Made by a program: the position numbers and the translations under genes
Notes under the pieces: model-generated
What the model was told of the DNA's origin: nothing
The model's database searches: none
What the model saw: the letters and a program-made list of their open reading frames with translations, nothing else
NCBI RefSeq assembly: GCF_005239225.2
Contig: NC_133302.1
Coordinates: 930,001 to 994,000 of the forward strand
Length of the DNA: 64,000 nt
Direction of reading: 5' to 3'
Source of the DNA: Populus alba
Taxonomy: Eukaryota > Streptophyta > Magnoliopsida > Malpighiales > Salicaceae
Shown here: in pieces, positions 58,268 to 64,000 of the stretch
Numbering within the stretch: the first letter of the stretch is position 1
How the letters are laid out: each line of letters begins with the position of its first letter

Positions 58268-61200
58268 TCACTTTACTACTGCACTAGGTTTGGTCACCAA
58301 GCTGCCGCCTCTGCATCCCACACAGACGAACTTAGCGGGCACTGGATCTGAATCTGGGATGCCAGAACACCTAGTGTGCTGCCACACTCCACAAACATCA
58401 CATGCTAACATTCTTTCTCCATCATCATCCTTAGCACCGCAGCGGCAGTCCACAGTCCATCTCTCAGTTCCTCTTTCCATCCTAAATTTACCAAGACCAT
58501 TTTTTCCCAGACATCTACCCTGGACTCGAACAGATTCAGTTGACCCTATCAAGAGCTTGACCTGGGTGGTATCATCAACACCACTATAACCAAGAAGCTC
58601 TTCGGCATGAAATCTCCTGAACATCAGATACACGTCTTGAAATGCCCTGGACGCTTCAAGCTTGAGATCAAAAACTGTAGCATTTGAGGGCAGGACGATT
58701 ATTTCTGGGGGAAGATCTGGGACATTTTCTTCCAACTGATCCACAATTTCCACCTCACATGACAGGCATATAGTAGGTGGATTTGAGGGTGATGCCGTTG
58801 TTTCACATTTGTTGTAGTCTTTCATGAACTGCTTGCAGTCAAGAAGTTTTCTAGCTGAGTTGATTGCATCACTTGTGGCCTCAGGTCCATAGCTCATCAT
58901 GGTTTGAGGGTGTAGCATGTTATCGTAAAGGAATCTCAGGTCCTGTATAAGGTTTCCTTCGGATGGGCAGGTAATGACAGAAGAGCCAGTGGTAGCAGGG
59001 CTATTTAGGGAAGGATCTCCTGGTTCCAGTCTGTAAAATATTAAAGCACATTCAACAGTTTAGTGTTGCACTGAAAGTCACACCGCATAAAATACAAAGA
59101 TATGCAGATCTTAGCCCTAGTAATTACTAGTAACATCCAGCTCCATCAAAACCATAAACTCTTATCTATATTGGCATTCCTAAGCAATTTTTCATCAAAA
59201 AGAAAAGTACTAAAAATTAAGATCTAGTTAGCACACAAAGAAGATGATTGATATGTTGAACATTAGCTTAATCATTGCCAAATTAAATAAGACTAGGAAC
59301 TACAGTTAGTATAACATAACAACTGAATACTCCCAGAAAAACTCTTCAAATTTGAATATGTTATGTATATGCCAATCATGAATTAATTAATGCAGAGATT
59401 AATTGCTAACCTGTACTCAAAAGCACCTGAACTAGGATTGCAACGCGACCTAACAATCATACCATCCGCTGCAAATTTCCCTCCTATTTCCTTTAGACAA
59501 TGATCAAGGAGCTCTGGAGGAGCCACTTTGCAAACAGCACCTCTAAGTGCACGCCAACTTACCCAGTTGGACCCAGAAACTGCTCTCAGTACTCTAAACA
59601 TGGCTTCTTCAACACGTTCTACATCACTCCTACTCCATGAAGATGAAATCCCTGATGCATAAATACAGCGCTTCTTGCAGCTAGAATCATTAACCCTTGA
59701 GGGAGACTTGCGAGCATCATGGATCAAACTTATCAAATAACAGAAAAGATCTCTAATATTTACAAGCTCCCGGTCTGACAAAGATTGGTAAAACTTTATT
59801 ATATCCAGCAAGCGAGCTTGCAGTTTCTGCCCTTCAGAAAGAAAGATGGACAAAGGTAGGCTGGAGAGTGTTTCAACAGCTGACCTATACGCATAGACTG
59901 TCAAACCAAAACTACCAGCACCAAATTCATAGCCCCAGTCACCATACCATGAATGGCCTTTGGTGATAGCATGAAGTAGCCTGTACTCTAAACCATACTT
60001 CTTTGATACATCCATCACACTGACCTTTCTGTTAATGCATGGAAAATGACAAAATAGCTGGTTTAATTCACAGCTATAATTAGATGAAATCAGGAGGCTA
60101 ATGGAATCCATGCTACCATACAGACTACCAAATCCAACAAGATAAGAAAGCATATGATACCAACTGTGTTTTGATCTCCAGAATACTATCCACAAACCCT
60201 TGATTTCAAGAGAAGCATAGAGCATTCTATCTAGCGAATTGCAAGATAAATTATAACTTCCAAAATCCACATCAAAATGATTTGACAAAAATAAACATTT
60301 CAATGACCCAGTAGAACAGCACCACAGATAAAGCTTCTACAAATCTGAAACCTTTCACACTTTTGTTTTTATCTTTTTACAGGTAGCTACCAGAAAATCA
60401 TCTACCTGTCCCAATCTCCACATATTCAAATACTCCTAGACCATAAAACATCTGCCAATGATAATATCTACCTAGATAACCACACTGAAGAACTGAAGAT
60501 TTATGAAGCGAACTCCAACATAGATTTTTAGCTAGCAAATATTAGAAATCATCTTCAGCATAATGGAACACTCTCACTACATAACAAGCATGAGACTGTA
60601 AGTGCAATCAAGAATCCTAACCTGACTCCAAGAGTTTTACATAACCGATCCCAAAAGTCCATGATATGGACTCCAGAAAGGACCCTGGAGCCTCCTTCTT
60701 TTCCATTTACCCTAAGAAGGTGCCCAAAACCATTCGCATGGATGACACCATGTAAGAGATGAGTGGTGTCTTCCAACTGGTGATAGATCCACTCTTCAAC
60801 ATCATCTGCAGTTGTCACATGATTGCATGTCTTGCACCTAAAATAGAAAATTCAAGAGGATCATCATAAGCCACAAAAATGTTAACACTAACCCAGATAT
60901 CAATCAAGCTCAATACACCTATGATCATAATTCAGTACCACAAAACAAATTGTAATATCTAACCAATACAAAGTTAAGAATTTTCTACAAACAATTGTAT
61001 ATAAGGTGTGCTCATGAAATCGGTAAAACACAAAGTCTATTTTCTTGACCATGCTATGCACCAGCATGTATGTTTTACATGAAAATATCAAAGAAAGATA
61101 ATTATAGTTCAACAGAGATCTAAACAAAGTACTAGTAGATAATTACACTGCATCTCCTCATAGGCATGCACATCGCATCAGTACAATACGTAACTAAATT

Positions 61201-62907
61201 ATGCCATACAATAAAACAACAAGACGCCATATACAACACATTGTTACAATCAACTCTCTAAAAAGAAAAACAGGCAGAGTGCCCTGACCTTGATTCAGAC
61301 AAATGCAGGACATCTCCGCAACAAGTGCATGGCTTATGATACCCACCAATGGAGTTACCATCAGCTTTAATAACAAAATGGTAACGCTTACTGCATACTG
61401 GATGACCACTCCAACCTACAAAGCAGACAAAAAACAATAATTAACACACAATTAAAATCTAAGAATACACAATAATTTTTATTTTTATTTTTATTTTTTT
61501 GATACAGAAAAATCAGTATAGATAATCAAACAAAGACTAAGAAAAAAAAATAGTTCTCATTTCCTAACTACATTATACAACATTATGTAGCATTATGTTC
61601 AACCAAACATATCATAAGTTCATCAATCACCCACATTTTCCCCTCAGCAATCAATCTACCAGTCCAAACTCCAAAGATGCCCATGTTTAACCCCCGGAAC
61701 TTCCCTCTTATATCCTAAGTTGCAAGATTGAGTGCACTCTAATCCATCTTCAGAATACCAATTTCACAGTAAAAAAAAATCATCCCACGGCCCACATGTT
61801 ACACCCTTCTAGACAAATCCAAAACATTTTAAAAAAAAAGGTTTTTGGTCAACTACCACCCTATTTGGGGTCACATCAAAAAAAAAATTTCCTATTCAAA
61901 AGACAACAGCACCATCAACTCATTATCCATTCCATAACCAAGCATTGCTGTCCAAGCAAATGGAACAGACAAGACCAAACATGGGGTTAACCCCCAACAT
62001 CATATTTAAGACCCACGTCAAAAGAAAGAAACACAGGTGCCCACTGCGACACGGTCCCACCAACAACAAAAATTTAACTAAAAGCACCATCTAATAGAAA
62101 TGGCGGGCCACCACAACAAGACAAGCAAGCATGATACTTCTATTACCCAAAAAGAAAAACAAATACTAAAAGCAGGAAGCCACAGCACGCCACGTGTCGC
62201 AAGTACTAGCCTATCCTAACTGAGATAACATTAAACTACACTACATCATTGTCGTCCAGTCATTATCACTCGGGCCCCACATTCCCGCTAATCCAAGTTA
62301 CAAAAAACCTTCATTTTCTCGCGGTACATTGCTAACATCTCGTTTATTCTGTTTCTACAAACACTATCACGAGTCAATCACGTGAATTACCGCGATATTT
62401 TAAATCTTTTAATTTTCCAAATAAAGCAAAAGGAAAGAGAGGCACGCAAAAGAGAGAACTCTCGAATTTCCCGCCCCAACGCACCCGGCAGGCCGGGGAA
62501 AAAACGTCAAGGGTAAAAATGGGATCTTGCAATAACTCGAGCTGAGTTAACTCACCAACAACTCGACACTGATCACAGTAAACAGATCTTGATCTAGCCA
62601 CATCCTCCTCCACCACATCCAAAGAAACCACACCGCCCCCAGCCTCCTCGCCGCCGCACCCCACCAAGTCACCGACTTGAAACGAGATCTGCCATGTGAG
62701 CAGGTGAGGAAACAGCGAGGAAGGCGGAGGTAACAGCGCGTGTTCGGTTAAAAACGACCTGATGTTGGATCTGAAAGGGCCGCGGGGTGGAGGAAGCGAG
62801 GAGGAAGAGGAAGGGGAGGAAGGGGAGGAAGGGAAAGAGAGGAAATTGTAGAGATCAGCTGTGACTCTCCTCTTCATCCTCTTAATCGGTCTCCCGTTGA
62901 CAACCAT
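58268..62907 (-). CDS. PHD-finger protein of the MMD1/MS1 type (At1g33420-like), 5 exons, with a 2-nt frameshift as sequenced
   Basis: Exons on the minus strand: 62907-62556, 61415-61289, 60837-60622, 60028-59411 and 59032-58268, all GT-AG. N-terminus MVVNGRPIKRMKRRVTADLY; a zinc-binding segment (YCDQC..., GWSGHPVCSKRYHF, PCTCCGD, RCKTC); VSVMDVSKKYGLEYRLL and WYGDWGYEFGAGS; a winged-helix-like SWRALRGAVCKVAPPELLDHCL; and C-terminal PHD finger CRCGAKDDDGERMLACDVC...WQHTRC...FVCVGC. Relatives are nuclear chromatin-reading regulators, several needed for male meiosis or tapetum. The joins keep phase until about 58979, where GACAGAGAAGAG has two extra bases versus the frame of the last exon. As read, translation stops at 58938-58936 after 469 aa, before the PHD finger; with the frame continuous it would be about 691 aa. 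A sequence error is possible. Confidence 0.85.
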
Positions 62908-64000
62908 GTCCGATAAGCGGCGCGTGAGGGGAAGTGAAGTTAAGAAGGCTCTAGATCTGGTAGATCAGACGGTGGATATTGAAAGATTGGGGAGAAAGGA
63001 CGTGGTTTTAGTTTTTGTGATGAAAACAGGAAAGGGAGAGTGAGAGTGAAGGGGAAAACGAATCGTTTTGGGGTTGTGGAGAGCTGAGGAAGTGACTGTG
63101 ATTTTGGATTTCAGAACAGCTCGGATTTGATTAGCATCGTCTCTGGTTGAATTTTGATTTTAGAGGAGAAATCTTAGCCGTTAAGAGTGCTGACTGGTTC
63201 CTAGACGTTTACCAAATATCGAGGTGATTTGTTTCATAATTACTGTATTACCCTTTAAGGAGGGAACGAGGAAGCTTCGCGAGTAGTCCTCTCTGGAAAA
63301 AAAGAAAATAAAAAATAATAATAATTAAGTAAATCATTGATTAATTTAATGGCCACGACTGCATACGGAGGAGTAATGATGATGTCTTGATGCTGTCGTG
63401 TCAACGTGGATGCATGTTACCAAATATTAATATTTCATACTTCATATATAATGAAAAGTTAATATTAAGTGTATTTATCTATAGAATTAAAATTTACAAT
63501 AACTGTCATGTATGATTTAATATAAATAATTAAAATATAAATTTTACAACAAATCAAATATTCTATATATATAAAAGATAAAATGCTAAAGATAATATAT
63601 ATATATATATATATTACCATCATAAATCATACAATCAAGAATTTTTTAATTTCTTCTTATATCATCCATAGTACTTTCTCAACTCAAAATGAGATTTAAT
63701 TTATATTTAAAATTATAAATATTCAATATAAAAAAATGTTTTGTATAGCTTGAAAACACATTAAAATCCTACTTTATAATTTTATATATATTTTTTATTT
63801 TTTTCATTTATTATTAACTTTAATAAAATATTATGTTGTAACCCACTTTATTTATTGAATCCTATCTTATAATCTTTTTTATGTACCCAATCTCTTCATG
63901 CATTATTAATCATCAATAAATGTTATGTTGTCTCCCACTCTATTTTTCGATCCACTACATAAATAATACCAGAGCCTTGACAAGTTATTAATAATAATTA
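62908..64000. other. Upstream region of the PHD gene and AT-rich spacer
   Basis: 62908-63110 is the likely leader/core promoter of the minus-strand gene (GA-rich on the plus strand). Beyond about 63300 the DNA is strongly AT-rich, with a TA microsatellite near 63595-63615. The short open stretch 62861-63043 (+) is an overlap artefact. No gene is supported. Confidence 0.55.

Noticed and set aside
1..64000. tRNA, rRNA or snoRNA genes
   Set aside because: No cloverleaf with A/B boxes or rRNA-like stretch was recognised by eye; a tRNAscan/Infernal run would be needed to exclude small ones.

Overview
The window is nuclear DNA from a woody eudicot. The best fit is Populus/Salicaceae, an inference from the BED-type zinc finger fused to a non-TIR NB-ARC-LRR, a fusion expanded in poplar. 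There is no bacterial or organellar signature. Genes have plant GT-AG introns and the spacers are AT-rich and full of transposons.

Positions 1-50700 are a tandem array of BED-NB-ARC-LRR (NLR) immune-receptor genes in five states of decay, all on the + strand. #1 (1-1386) is cut by the window edge and carries a nonsense codon. #2 (14311-16887) is open but has lost the end of its LRR domain. #3 (20354-23360) has its BED finger put out of frame by a 7-bp duplication. #4 (about 31938-33668) is a multiply broken fragment whose 5'-leader intron is joined to the middle of NB-ARC. #5 (39304-42543, 1079 aa) is the only copy that reads as complete. The copies share a 5' leader with several predicted untranslated exons, a 3' flank with a decayed extra BED exon, and, further downstream, relics of an LRR receptor-kinase. 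The ancestral duplicated unit therefore appears to be leader + NLR + 3' spacer + kinase relic.

Transposons explain most of the rest of the array. Two solo LTRs of about 2.1 kb (1772-3858 and 37093-39194) have perfect 5-bp target duplications, and the second sits in the leader intron of #5. Two truncated LTRs of a related family lie at 10430-11578 and 34255-34972. There is a 908-bp hAT-type element with 8-bp TSD (12067-12974) and its segmentally duplicated copy (35286-36104), and a 1087-bp Harbinger/Tourist-like element with TAA TSD (18144-19230). A GC-flanked array of roughly 197-bp repeats lies at 7131-9058. One internally deleted Ty1/copia fragment is at 5460-6970. Two structurally complete, very young but coding-defective copia elements lie at 23950-28934 (+) and 43052-47863 (-). 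The (-) element has identical LTRs with non-canonical TA...CT ends.

Positions 50700-64000 are a quieter arm: a deletion-fused pseudogene of a plant LigB/DOPA-extradiol-dioxygenase (51832-52139), a four-exon class III peroxidase on the minus strand (56575-54272), and a five-exon PHD-finger protein of the MMD1/MS1 type on the minus strand (62907-58268). The PHD gene reads with a 2-nt frameshift before its PHD finger in this sequence. The remaining spacers are AT-rich, with microsatellites and MITE-like pieces and no supported gene. All similarity statements were made by eye.
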